From Ekhidna sp. (GTDB taxonomy: Bacteria > Bacteroidota > Bacteroidia > Cytophagales > Cyclobacteriaceae): 10,239 bases of DNA. The position numbers and the translations under genes were made by a program. Location: assembly GCA_028821635.1 (NCBI GenBank), contig JAPPDO010000011.1, positions 1-10,239 of the forward strand, read 5' to 3'. Positions 1 through 5,107 of the stretch are shown one piece after another; the first letter of the stretch is position 1, and each line of letters begins with the position of its first letter. Below the pieces are notes generated by a model. It made no database searches, was not told the DNA's origin, and saw only the letters and a list, made by a program, of their open reading frames with translations.

Positions 1-57
1 TATCGTGCCAATGTCTCCTACAATTGTAGTCCGTTTTTTGAAAGAGAGTGGGAATAA
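1..57 (+). CDS. 3' end of array small ORF (copy 1, partial)
   Basis: The window opens inside an open frame of 18 codons ending in TAA. It matches the last third of the small ORF repeated four more times downstream (shared residues YRANVSYNC and PFFEREW). Its 5' part lies outside the window, so the array began further upstream. The stop sits 17 bases before the start of the first lipoprotein. Function is not recognised. Confidence 0.55.
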   Translation, partial: YRANVSYNCSPFFEREWE

Positions 58-74
58 AAAAAGCTAGAGATGCA

Positions 75-527
75 ATGAAAAGATTAGCTTCTTTTATTTT
101 TATGTTAGTAAACGCACTGGTTGCTTGCACTGACACAAATGAATACTCCAGAACGTTTCAGTATGCAATTGAAAACAATTTGAACATGCAAACAAGCTTA
201 GCTTTTTACAATGATTCTAGTCTCCAGCATAACATTATGACTATGATTTTAATGCCTGGTGACTCTGCACTATTTTATGAATGTGTTAGTTTGACAAGTG
301 AAGGTATCTGTTCTCCTTTTGCAAGAGAAAATAATACGATAGGGAATGAATCAAATTTTGGTTCATTTATTTTTAGCGATGGGAAAAGGTTAGACTTTCG
401 AAGATTATTAGATTCAGAATTTAATTTATTTTTTGATTACCAATATGATACGTTTATTAGGCCATCTAATAGATTAAGGATAGCGGTTTTCAACATTGAT
501 ACCACAGAGTATCTACTAGCGAAATAA
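75..527 (+). CDS. Array lipoprotein 1
   Basis: Predicted secreted lipoprotein of 150 aa. I chose the ATG at 75 because it gives a compact signal peptide (MKR, a hydrophobic core, lipobox L-V-A-C with Cys18); the frame is open back to a GTG at 48, inside the preceding small ORF. After lipid attachment the mature chain starts CTDTN. It then shows the family pattern: an E-N-N-L strand, F-Y-N-D, P-G-D-S, F-Y-E-C, L-T-S-E-G-I-C-S-P-F, a D-G-K-R-L strand and a C-terminal DTTEYLLAK. The two cysteines after YE and SEG could form a disulfide outside the cytoplasm. Codons for the first mature residues are nearly identical to those of lipoprotein 4. It follows a small ORF and precedes another, probably in one operon. 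No named family is recognised; the lipoprotein call is firm and the function unknown. Confidence 0.8.
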   Translation: MKRLASFIFMLVNALVACTDTNEYSRTFQYAIENNLNMQTSLAFYNDSSLQHNIMTMILMPGDSALFYECVSLTSEGICSPFARENNTIGNESNFGSFIFSDGKRLDFRRLLDSEFNLFFDYQYDTFIRPSNRLRIAVFNIDTTEYLLAK

Positions 528-549
528 AATGAGAGACAATAGACAACAA

Positions 550-717
550 ATGAATGCACTTGCCTTTTTGGTAGAGTATCAGGAAATCACCGGAGGGCGG
601 ACGCACTCATTGGGTCTTTTTATTCAAAATAGAGATGGTCTGTATGAGGAGTATAATAACAATGTTTTCTGCAACGGTCTTTCGTTCTTTAAAAAGAGAA
701 TAAAAATAAAACAATGA
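550..717 (+). CDS. Array small ORF (copy 2)
   Basis: Small protein of 55 aa if started at the ATG at 550, which all copies share; an upstream ATG at 529 would add seven residues but is GTG or ATA in other copies. The first 30 residues (MNALAFLVEYQEITG, then HSLGLFIQNRD) are almost invariant across the array. The C-terminal half (NNNVFC...FFKKRIKIKQ) is the most divergent of the full copies. There is no signal peptide or membrane segment, so it should be cytoplasmic. The stop TGA overlaps the ATG of lipoprotein 2 (ATGA), a layout typical of translational coupling. It might be a real microprotein or a translated leader that loads ribosomes onto the lipoprotein gene; the family is not recognised. 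Confidence 0.5.
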   Translation: MNALAFLVEYQEITGGRTHSLGLFIQNRDGLYEEYNNNVFCNGLSFFKKRIKIKQ

Positions 718-1178
718 AAAATATCATCATTTATTGCATTATAGCATGGGCGTTGCTGGCCGGTAGCTGCTCCGGAGATGAGATTTCGAGAAGATTTGTG
801 TATACCGTTGAAAATGAGTTAGCCAGCCCCGTCACCGTTATTTTCTATGCAAATGCGACGAAGAGAAATGAAATTGAGCGGATTGCGATATCGCCCAAGG
901 ACTCCGTAGTTATTTATGACTGTTTCAGACTAAATAGTGAAGGTGGCTGTCGGCCATTTCATGAGAGTGGGCAATGTAAAGATGCTGAGTTCGGCTCCAT
1001 CATTTTTGTGGATGGAAAGCGATTAGAATTTTCCAAACCAAAGGATTTTCCCACACTTTCAGAGCCGGACTACAACTTATTTATACCTGGGAGGTATGAT
1101 GAGCAAGTTAGACTGGCGGAGAACTTATTTGTGAATTCTTATGTGATTGATACCACGGAGTATCTACTAGCGAAATAA
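714..1178 (+). CDS. Array lipoprotein 2
   Basis: Predicted lipoprotein of 154 aa with a signal peptide ending L-A-G-S-C (Cys19) and mature start CSGDE. It keeps the array family features: V-E-N-E-L, I-F-Y-A-N, a KDSVVIYDC segment, N-S-E-G-G-C-R-P-F, an F-V-D-G-K-R-L strand and the C-terminal YVIDTTEYLLAK. Beyond the conserved YDC and GGC cysteines it has an extra Cys in the QCKD segment. Its ATG overlaps the preceding small-ORF stop by four bases. Its 5' codons are less AT-rich than those of the neighbours, which fits a separate history for this unit. Function is unknown; an immunity or surface-diversity role is only a guess from the tandem layout. Confidence 0.8.
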   Translation: MKNIIIYCIIAWALLAGSCSGDEISRRFVYTVENELASPVTVIFYANATKRNEIERIAISPKDSVVIYDCFRLNSEGGCRPFHESGQCKDAEFGSIIFVDGKRLEFSKPKDFPTLSEPDYNLFIPGRYDEQVRLAENLFVNSYVIDTTEYLLAK

Positions 1179-1200
1179 AGTGAGAGACAATAGACAACAA

Positions 1201-1359
1201 ATGAATGCACTTGCCTTTTTCGTGGAGTATCAGGAAATCACCGGAAGGCGGGCACACTCATTGGGTCTTTTTATTCAAAATAGAGATGATATGTACAAGG
1301 AGTATCGTGCCAATGTCTCCTACAATTGTATTCCGTTTTTTGAAAGAGAGTGGGAATAA
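1201..1359 (+). CDS. Array small ORF (copy 3)
   Basis: This 52-aa frame begins MNALAFFVEYQEITG and ends PFFEREWE. It is nearly identical in DNA to the copies at 1844, 2478 and the partial one at 1. A GTG at 1180 lies in frame 21 bases upstream, but the ATG is the only start conserved in every copy. The stop TAA lies 12 bases before lipoprotein 3, and the spacer carries a GGAG element that may serve that gene. No secretion signal is seen. The strong conservation could reflect selection on the peptide or recent recombination of the DNA, and the sequence alone does not decide between them. Confidence 0.5.
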   Translation: MNALAFFVEYQEITGRRAHSLGLFIQNRDDMYKEYRANVSYNCIPFFEREWE

Positions 1360-1371
1360 ACAGGAGACATT

Positions 1372-1821
1372 ATGAGAAGGTTAACTCCTTTTATTTTTCT
1401 GTCGGCGCATGTGTTTTGTGGCTGTACAGATACGAATACTTTTTCTATAACTACTCAATACATATTAGAAAATCATCTTAAATCTGAAGTTCTTGTTTCG
1501 CTTTATAATGATTCTACATTAAGTAAAGTATCGAAGTCGCTTGAATTGAGTACTGGTGACTCCATACTTTTTTATGAATGTAGTGTTGTAAGAGGAGATG
1601 GATTCTGTCATCCGTTTGATGGGAGTAATGAAGATGAAGTAGCTTCTGATTACGCTTCTATAACATTCTTTGATGGTAAAGAACTACGCATTATAAGGTA
1701 TTTGGACACAAACTATAATTTATTGCTTGGACATAGATATGGAGAGACCAATAAAATATCAAATGATCTAGGTATTATTTATTTTGTTATAGATACTACT
1801 GATTATTTATTAGCGAAATAA
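1372..1821 (+). CDS. Array lipoprotein 3
   Basis: Predicted lipoprotein of 149 aa. The signal peptide starts MRRL and ends V-F-C-G-C; Cys18 is the likely lipidated residue, and the CTDTN mature start matches lipoproteins 1, 4 and 5. The family landmarks are L-E-N-H-L, S-L-Y-N-D, S-T-G-D-S, F-Y-E-C, G-D-G-F-C-H-P-F, F-F-D-G-K-E-L and the C-terminal VIDTTDYLLAK. The ATG is preceded by GGAG seven bases upstream, unlike the coupled starts of lipoproteins 2, 4 and 6. Protein similarity to the other members is clear but moderate, while the flanking small ORFs are nearly identical. Function is not recognised. Confidence 0.8.
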   Translation: MRRLTPFIFLSAHVFCGCTDTNTFSITTQYILENHLKSEVLVSLYNDSTLSKVSKSLELSTGDSILFYECSVVRGDGFCHPFDGSNEDEVASDYASITFFDGKELRIIRYLDTNYNLLLGHRYGETNKISNDLGIIYFVIDTTDYLLAK

Positions 1822-1843
1822 AATAAGAGACAATAGACAACAA

Positions 1844-2002
1844 ATGAATGCACTTGCCTTTTTCGTGGAGTATCAGGAAATCACCGGAAGGCGGGTGCAC
1901 TCATTGGGTCTTTTTATTCAAAATAGAGGTGATCTGTATAAAGAATATCGTGCCAATGTCTCCTACAATTGTAGTCCGTTTTTTGAAAGAGAGTGGGAAT
2001 GA
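1844..2002 (+). CDS. Array small ORF (copy 4)
   Basis: A 52-aa frame (MNALAFFVEYQEITG at the start, PFFEREWE at the end). Here the codon that is ATG or GTG in other copies 21 bases upstream is ATA, which supports the MNA start as the real one. It differs from copy 3 by a few residues, such as V at position 18 and G in place of D in the QNRD motif. The stop TGA overlaps the ATG of lipoprotein 4 at 1999. A GTGCAC hexamer lies at 1895-1900. The role is unknown. Confidence 0.5.
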   Translation: MNALAFFVEYQEITGRRVHSLGLFIQNRGDLYKEYRANVSYNCSPFFEREWE

Positions 2003-2454
2003 AGATGAGAAACTTAGTCCTTTTTATTCTCATATCAGTGAATACACTGATTGCGTGCACTGATACAAATGATTACTCCAGAACGTTTCAGTATGTTATC
2101 AAACATAAATTTCATAAGACATTGACTTTGGTTTTGTATGATGATAGTGTAAAAAGAAATGAGTTAAAAAGACTAATGTTCAATGAAGGGGATTCGGTTT
2201 TAATTTATGAGTGTAGTAGACTAACCAGTGAAGGGTTCTGTAGCCCCTTTGACGGTAGTAATTCTGATGAGATAAAAGCAAATTATGGTCAGTTAATATT
2301 TGACGACAAGAAAAAGTTAGAATTTAATCGTTTTCAAGATAAAGTATTTAATATTCTTTCTGGTTCAAGATATGACGAACCCTTCAAAGTATCTGATCGA
2401 CTTTTTATTGAGACCTATTCAGTAGAAGAGTCGGATTATCTACTAGCGAAATAA
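1999..2454 (+). CDS. Array lipoprotein 4
   Basis: Predicted lipoprotein of 151 aa. Two in-frame ATGs (1999 and 2005) are possible; the first forms an ATGA overlap with the small-ORF stop and is preferred. The signal peptide ends T-L-I-A-C (Cys20) and the mature protein begins CTDTNDYSRTFQY, almost the same as lipoprotein 1 in protein and DNA. Family landmarks follow: L-Y-D-D, E-G-D-S, I-Y-E-C, L-T-S-E-G-F-C-S-P-F, D-D-K-K-K-L and the terminal DYLLAK. The middle diverges from lipoprotein 1 (FHKTLTLV in place of LNMQTSLA), so the gene looks like a mosaic. Function is unknown. Confidence 0.8.
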   Translation: MKMRNLVLFILISVNTLIACTDTNDYSRTFQYVIKHKFHKTLTLVLYDDSVKRNELKRLMFNEGDSVLIYECSRLTSEGFCSPFDGSNSDEIKANYGQLIFDDKKKLEFNRFQDKVFNILSGSRYDEPFKVSDRLFIETYSVEESDYLLAK

Positions 2455-2477
2455 AAATGAGAGACAATAGACAAAAA

Positions 2478-2636
2478 ATGAATGCACTTGCCTTTTTCGT
2501 GGAGTATCAGGAAATCACCGGAAGGCGGGCACACTCATTGGGTCTTTTTATTCAAAATAGAGATGATATGTACAAGGAGTATCGTGACAATGTCTCCTAC
2601 AATTGTAGTCCGTTTTTTGAAAGAGAGTGGGAGTAA
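2478..2636 (+). CDS. Array small ORF (copy 5)
   Basis: A 52-aa frame nearly identical to copy 3, with the C-terminal YRDNVSYNC variant. An in-frame ATG at 2457 could extend it by seven codons, but the MNA start is the one shared across the array. The TAA stop is followed after one base by the ATG of lipoprotein 5, consistent with reinitiation by the same ribosome. No domain is recognised. Confidence 0.5.
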   Translation: MNALAFFVEYQEITGRRAHSLGLFIQNRDDMYKEYRDNVSYNCSPFFEREWE

Positions 2637-2637
2637 A

Positions 2638-3084
2638 ATGAAGAAGTCAGGGTTATTTATTCCACTAATACTTGTTTCTACCTGCGCATGCACAGATACA
2701 AATAATAAATTGGTCAATCATAAACTTTTTTTGGTAAATAATTTAAAAAGTATTGCTACGGTTCAATTTTATGAAGATTCTTCACTTTCCGATTCAAGTA
2801 TCCTATGGAAACTTTTACCGGAAGATTCCGTCCTTATTTATGAAGAAGTGGAAGTTGATCATCAGTTCAACATAAATGGCCTGCCCTACAGAGGAGGTGG
2901 AAAGGTAGGTACGGCATTCGGGGAGTTTTATGCAGTCTCAGCAACTGTTGATTTTTTTGACAATAAAAGATTAAGCTTTACTAGAGACATTCGATCAGAG
3001 GGCAACATCTTTTTTTGGGATTCATACGATTGGAAATCACAGGATTTATATTCTACTCCAGAAGAGCAAGTTTTTTTTATGTAA
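2638..3084 (+). pseudogene. Array lipoprotein 5, frameshifted at a T tract
   Basis: The signal peptide starts MKKSG and ends S-T-C-A-C, with a CTDTN mature start as in the relatives. The body has V-N-N-L, Q-F-Y-E-D, P-E-D-S, I-Y-E-E, a glycine-rich insert (GLPYRGGG) and an F-F-D-N-K-R-L strand. The paired cysteines of lipoproteins 1-4 are missing. The frame stops at 3084 just after a run of eight T (3071-3078). One more T would continue it as FYVIDTAKYMLAG to a TAA at 3120-3122, which matches the C-terminal YVIDTTEYLLAK of the other members. So a single-base loss in a homopolymer removes the conserved tail. This could be true decay, on/off slippage, ribosomal frameshifting or a sequencing error. 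The 148-aa product may still be made. Confidence 0.7.
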
Positions 3085-3145
3085 TAGATACTGCAAAGTA
3101 TATGCTGGCTGGAATAGAATAAAAGAGACATAGCAATAGACAACA

Positions 3146-3301
3146 ATGAATGCACCTGCCTTTTTGGTAGAGTATCAGGAAATCACCGGAGGGCGGGTGC
3201 ACTCATTGGGTCTTTTTATTCAAAATAGAGATGATCTGTATAGGGAGTATCTGCAAGAATTGATTGATTCTTACTCAGACAATCTTAATGCACAGCGATA
3301 A
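3146..3301 (+). CDS. Array small ORF (copy 6)
   Basis: A 51-aa frame that starts MNAPAFLVEYQEITG and keeps HSLGLFIQNRDDLY, then switches to an unrelated tail (REYLQELIDSYSDNLNAQR) in place of NVSYNC...EREWE. The DNA identity to other copies also ends there, so this is the right-hand edge of the linker repeat. Its TAA overlaps the ATG of lipoprotein 6 by one base (TAATG). A GTGCAC hexamer lies at 3197-3202. Conservation of the frame despite a new tail is mild support for real translation. Confidence 0.5.
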   Translation: MNAPAFLVEYQEITGGRVHSLGLFIQNRDDLYREYLQELIDSYSDNLNAQR

Positions 3302-3819
3302 TGAGCAAGTTATTGACAATACCAGGCATTTTTCTGCTGCTTATATGCTCTAAGTGTAACGAATGTGATCATTGCGGTGAGGGAGGAGCAGCAATATATC
3401 GTTATTCATTGGTTAATGGTTTAAATGACAAGTTATCAGTTGAAGTTTATAGCGAAGAGATGATAACAACGTTTAATTTGAATGTAGGAGATACATCGAA
3501 ATCGTGGGACGTGTCTGTTTTACCGGTGCAATTGAACTCCCGATTTTTTACTTTAGATCAAAACAATTTTGGTAACAGTTTTCCCTACGATAGTGATTCG
3601 ATCTTAGTAAAGATTGATGATAAAGTCGTAAGAAGTTTTCTTGAAAGTGATAGTGATGATTACACAAGCCAGAACTGGGCTACTTGTATTTACAATGAGG
3701 AAAGCTACATTATCATTCCACCGAGGGAATTACCCCCTAATGAGAGTGTTTCAGGTATAAATCCGGATATTTTTTTATTCTATTACATCCTTGATTCCAG
3801 TAATTTAATTTTAGATTAA
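3301..3819 (+). CDS. Array lipoprotein 6 (divergent last member)
   Basis: A protein of 172 aa whose N-terminus (MSKLL, a hydrophobic stretch, then L-L-I-C with Cys16) is a probable lipoprotein signal. Cysteines crowd the mature start (CSKCNECDHC). The CTDTN start and the DTTEYLLAK tail are absent, but the fold pattern persists: Y-S-L-V-N-G-L, V-E-V-Y-S-E, N-V-G-D-T, and an I-D-D-K-V-V-R-S-F segment where others have FVDGKRLEF. It is therefore a distant member that closes the array. Its start overlaps the stop of small-ORF copy 6. An N-C-x2-C-type metal or disulfide role for the clustered cysteines is possible but untested. Function is unknown. Confidence 0.75.
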   Translation: MSKLLTIPGIFLLLICSKCNECDHCGEGGAAIYRYSLVNGLNDKLSVEVYSEEMITTFNLNVGDTSKSWDVSVLPVQLNSRFFTLDQNNFGNSFPYDSDSILVKIDDKVVRSFLESDSDDYTSQNWATCIYNEESYIIIPPRELPPNESVSGINPDIFLFYYILDSSNLILD

Positions 3820-3960
3820 GGGTAAGAGGCCTTTTGCATAAATAATTTAATTTTTTTTACCTTCTGGTGTTTTAATTATCTTGAGGCCTTTGCACATAAG
3901 TTTTAAAAAAAAAGGTTCAAATGCCGTGACTTACAGACATGAGATATAAAATAAGTTCTT
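3820..3960. other. Intergenic gap between the two arrays
   Basis: No supportable gene. It holds two same-direction copies of a GAGGCCTTTTGCATA-like motif (3826-3840 and 3883-3900), several A or T runs of 8-9 bases, and no convincing terminator hairpin. The motif resembles an insertion-sequence end, but no transposase is present, so a mobile-element remnant is only a weak suggestion. Confidence 0.3.
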
Positions 3961-4198
3961 TTGTGTCATTTATTACGAATAATGAAGTCTTTGACCCCCA
4001 CTCTCTTCCTGCACTGCTTTAAGGCAGTTCATCTGTCCCTAAATTGACCACAAATTAAACACAACGGATTGGAGGGGAATGATCCTGTGGCATGAAATAT
4101 GCGTGTTTTATGGAGTGGAGATGATTTGGCTTAGGTAATCAACTGTCTGCTGCATGATTTGGATTGTGTTTTTTTTGGTGGTGGTTGGTTGGTGCTTA
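3961..4198 (+). repeat. Cassette-boundary repeat, copy A
   Basis: A 238-bp intergenic element, nearly the same as copy C (7941-8185). Its core, from about 4043 (start of ATTGACCACAAATTAAACAC) to 4198, is also found in copy D and, degraded, in copy B. All copies point the same way. The core has imperfect inverted arms (4047-4064 against 4164-4182) and a GG-rich 3' end. A 5-bp-stem hairpin (ACTGC/GCAGT) lies near 4013-4028. It sits 28 bases from the stop codon of the toxin gene, on that gene's 3' side. Confidence 0.85.
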
Positions 4199-4226
4199 AT
4201 AGTTTTCATGTCTGTGGAGACTATGG

Positions 4227-4517
4227 TTAGGGCATGGAAAGAAGTAAGCTATACAGCTTGTCATAAACATCTCTGCGGTGACGAATAGAAGTAATGATTA
4301 CTTGCTGCTCAGTAACTTTCTTTAAGATGATGCGATAATCCCCCTGACGAATTTTATAGCGATCAGGGCTTCCTTTGAGCCTTCCTTCAATGAAACGAAC
4401 TTCATCAAAGGATTCAGCTTGTGCTATCCGGTCTATTTTCTCGTTCATCAATAACCTGACCTTCTCAGGAAGTTTGCGGTAATTCTTCTGACCTTTCTTT
4501 TCAAGATCTACAACCAT
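4227..4517 (-). CDS. RelE/ParE-superfamily toxin (HigB-like)
   Basis: A 96-aa protein with the hallmarks of the RelE/ParE toxin fold: an N-terminal basic helix pair (KKGQKNYRKLP, then VRLLMNEKIDRIA), the strand segment F-I-E-G-R-L-K-G at 42-49, RYKIR at 53-57, GDYRI at 59-63, and the C-terminal I-R-H-R-R-D-V-Y at 78-85. In the family these proteins mostly cleave mRNA at the ribosome (RelE/HigB) or poison gyrase (ParE); the sequence does not tell which. The gene overlaps the antitoxin 3' end by 10 bases and is translated after it, so the antitoxin is made first. It is a complete, normal-length member. Repeat A lies directly behind it. Confidence 0.85.
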   Translation of the reverse strand: MVVDLEKKGQKNYRKLPEKVRLLMNEKIDRIAQAESFDEVRFIEGRLKGSPDRYKIRQGDYRIILKKVTEQQVIITSIRHRRDVYDKLYSLLLSMP

Positions 4518-4798
4518 CGGGCATCACTCCATGAGATCACTTCACCATTACTCTCTTTCTCATCTTCTAGGCTCAGTTCTAATAAAATCTCATCCTCGAT
4601 GTCTTCAATGTGGATGATATCCAAGATTTGCGTCATCTGGTCCAGGGTGAATGTCCCGTTTTTTCTTTTATGGTAAAAAGTGTTCCGATCCATCCCTAAC
4701 TGACTATAGACATGACTCACCTTATAGCCACTGCGTTTGATAAGCGCATCTATGTTGTTTTGTACGGCACGTACACGCTCTACACTTTCTCTAATCAT
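4508..4798 (-). CDS. Helix-turn-helix antitoxin of the TA pair
   Basis: A 96-aa protein with a central helix-turn-helix (about 28-45: S-H-V-Y-S-Q-L-G-M-D-R-N-T-F-Y-H-K-R) followed by a second DNA-contact or dimer helix (TLDQMTQILDII) and an acidic C-terminal tail (EDIEDE, LSLEDEKE) suited to wrapping a basic toxin. It is upstream of the toxin and overlaps it, the classic operon order. In the family such antitoxins neutralise the toxin and repress their own promoter. An inverted repeat upstream (4809-4849) is a candidate operator. The cognate-antitoxin call rests on this layout and the HTH, not on a named family. Confidence 0.8.
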   Translation of the reverse strand: MIRESVERVRAVQNNIDALIKRSGYKVSHVYSQLGMDRNTFYHKRKNGTFTLDQMTQILDIIHIEDIEDEILLELSLEDEKESNGEVISWSDARWL

Positions 4799-4808
4799 AA
4801 TTTACGAT

Positions 4809-4849
4809 ACGTTTATGTTAGTAAATTTAAAACACAAATACCTAAACGT
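4809..4849 (-). promoter_or_regulatory. Possible operator of the TA operon
   Basis: An exact 7-bp inverted repeat, ACGTTTA (4809-4815) and TAAACGT (4843-4849), separated by 27 bases. It begins 10 bases upstream of the antitoxin start and brackets the region where the promoter should lie. Binding by the antitoxin is inferred from the usual autoregulation of such operons. Confidence 0.35.
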
Positions 4850-4878
4850 CTTGCAACAGTTTGTACCCATACTAATGC

Positions 4879-5030
4879 AGTCCATCTGTCCCTGAATTGA
4901 CCACAAATTAAACACAACAGATTGGAGGGGAATGATACCACTGATGTGAGATGTGAGTGTTTTATGAGGTGGAATGCCTTAATGAAGAATTCTACTTTCT
5001 CCTCAAATGATCCGTCTTTGGTAATCAACC
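4879..5030 (+). repeat. Cassette-boundary repeat, copy B (degenerate)
   Basis: The left 58 bases (4879-4936), including the ATTGACCACAAATTAAACAC arm, match copies A, C and D closely. Similarity then weakens, with short islands at about 4955-4973 and at 5021-5030 (GGTAATCAAC, as in copy A), separated by unmatched sequence. The right inverted arm and the GG-rich end are not recognisable. It lies between the TA pair and RM system 1, in the same orientation as the other copies. Confidence 0.75.
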
Positions 5031-5107
5031 TATCAGCCTAGCAGTCTGACTTGCGCTTGATGTTTTACCTTGCCGGTCCTCCGTGGCGGATACTATTTAA
5101 CATAATA

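Larger units (their letters stand above)
524..3300 (+). repeat. Tandem linker repeat of the lipoprotein array
   Basis: A block of about 180 bp recurs at roughly 524-717, 1172-1359, 1815-2002, 2448-2636 and 3120-3250, with a partial copy at 1-57. Unit spacing is 634-668 bp. Each block covers the last codons of one lipoprotein (CTAGCGAAATAA), the whole small ORF and the junction to the next start. The central 120 bases differ by only a few substitutions among copies, whereas the lipoproteins between them are strongly diverged. The 683-717 part of the first full copy and the end of the last copy are the most changed. Confidence 0.85.

Noticed and set aside
2535..2717. - strand frame across the start of lipoprotein 5
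   Set aside because: Antisense to the small ORF and signal peptide; it arises from the T-rich hydrophobic codons and has no support.
4043..4198. Calling the boundary repeat a true integron attC site
   Set aside because: The AAC and GTT triplets are present near the ends, but neither seven-base box fits the consensus on either strand, the middle is conserved more than is usual for attC, and no integrase is in the window.
4813..5028. - strand frame of 71 codons upstream of the antitoxin
   Set aside because: It lies over repeat B and the TA promoter, is not kept in the other repeat copies and has no recognisable motif.
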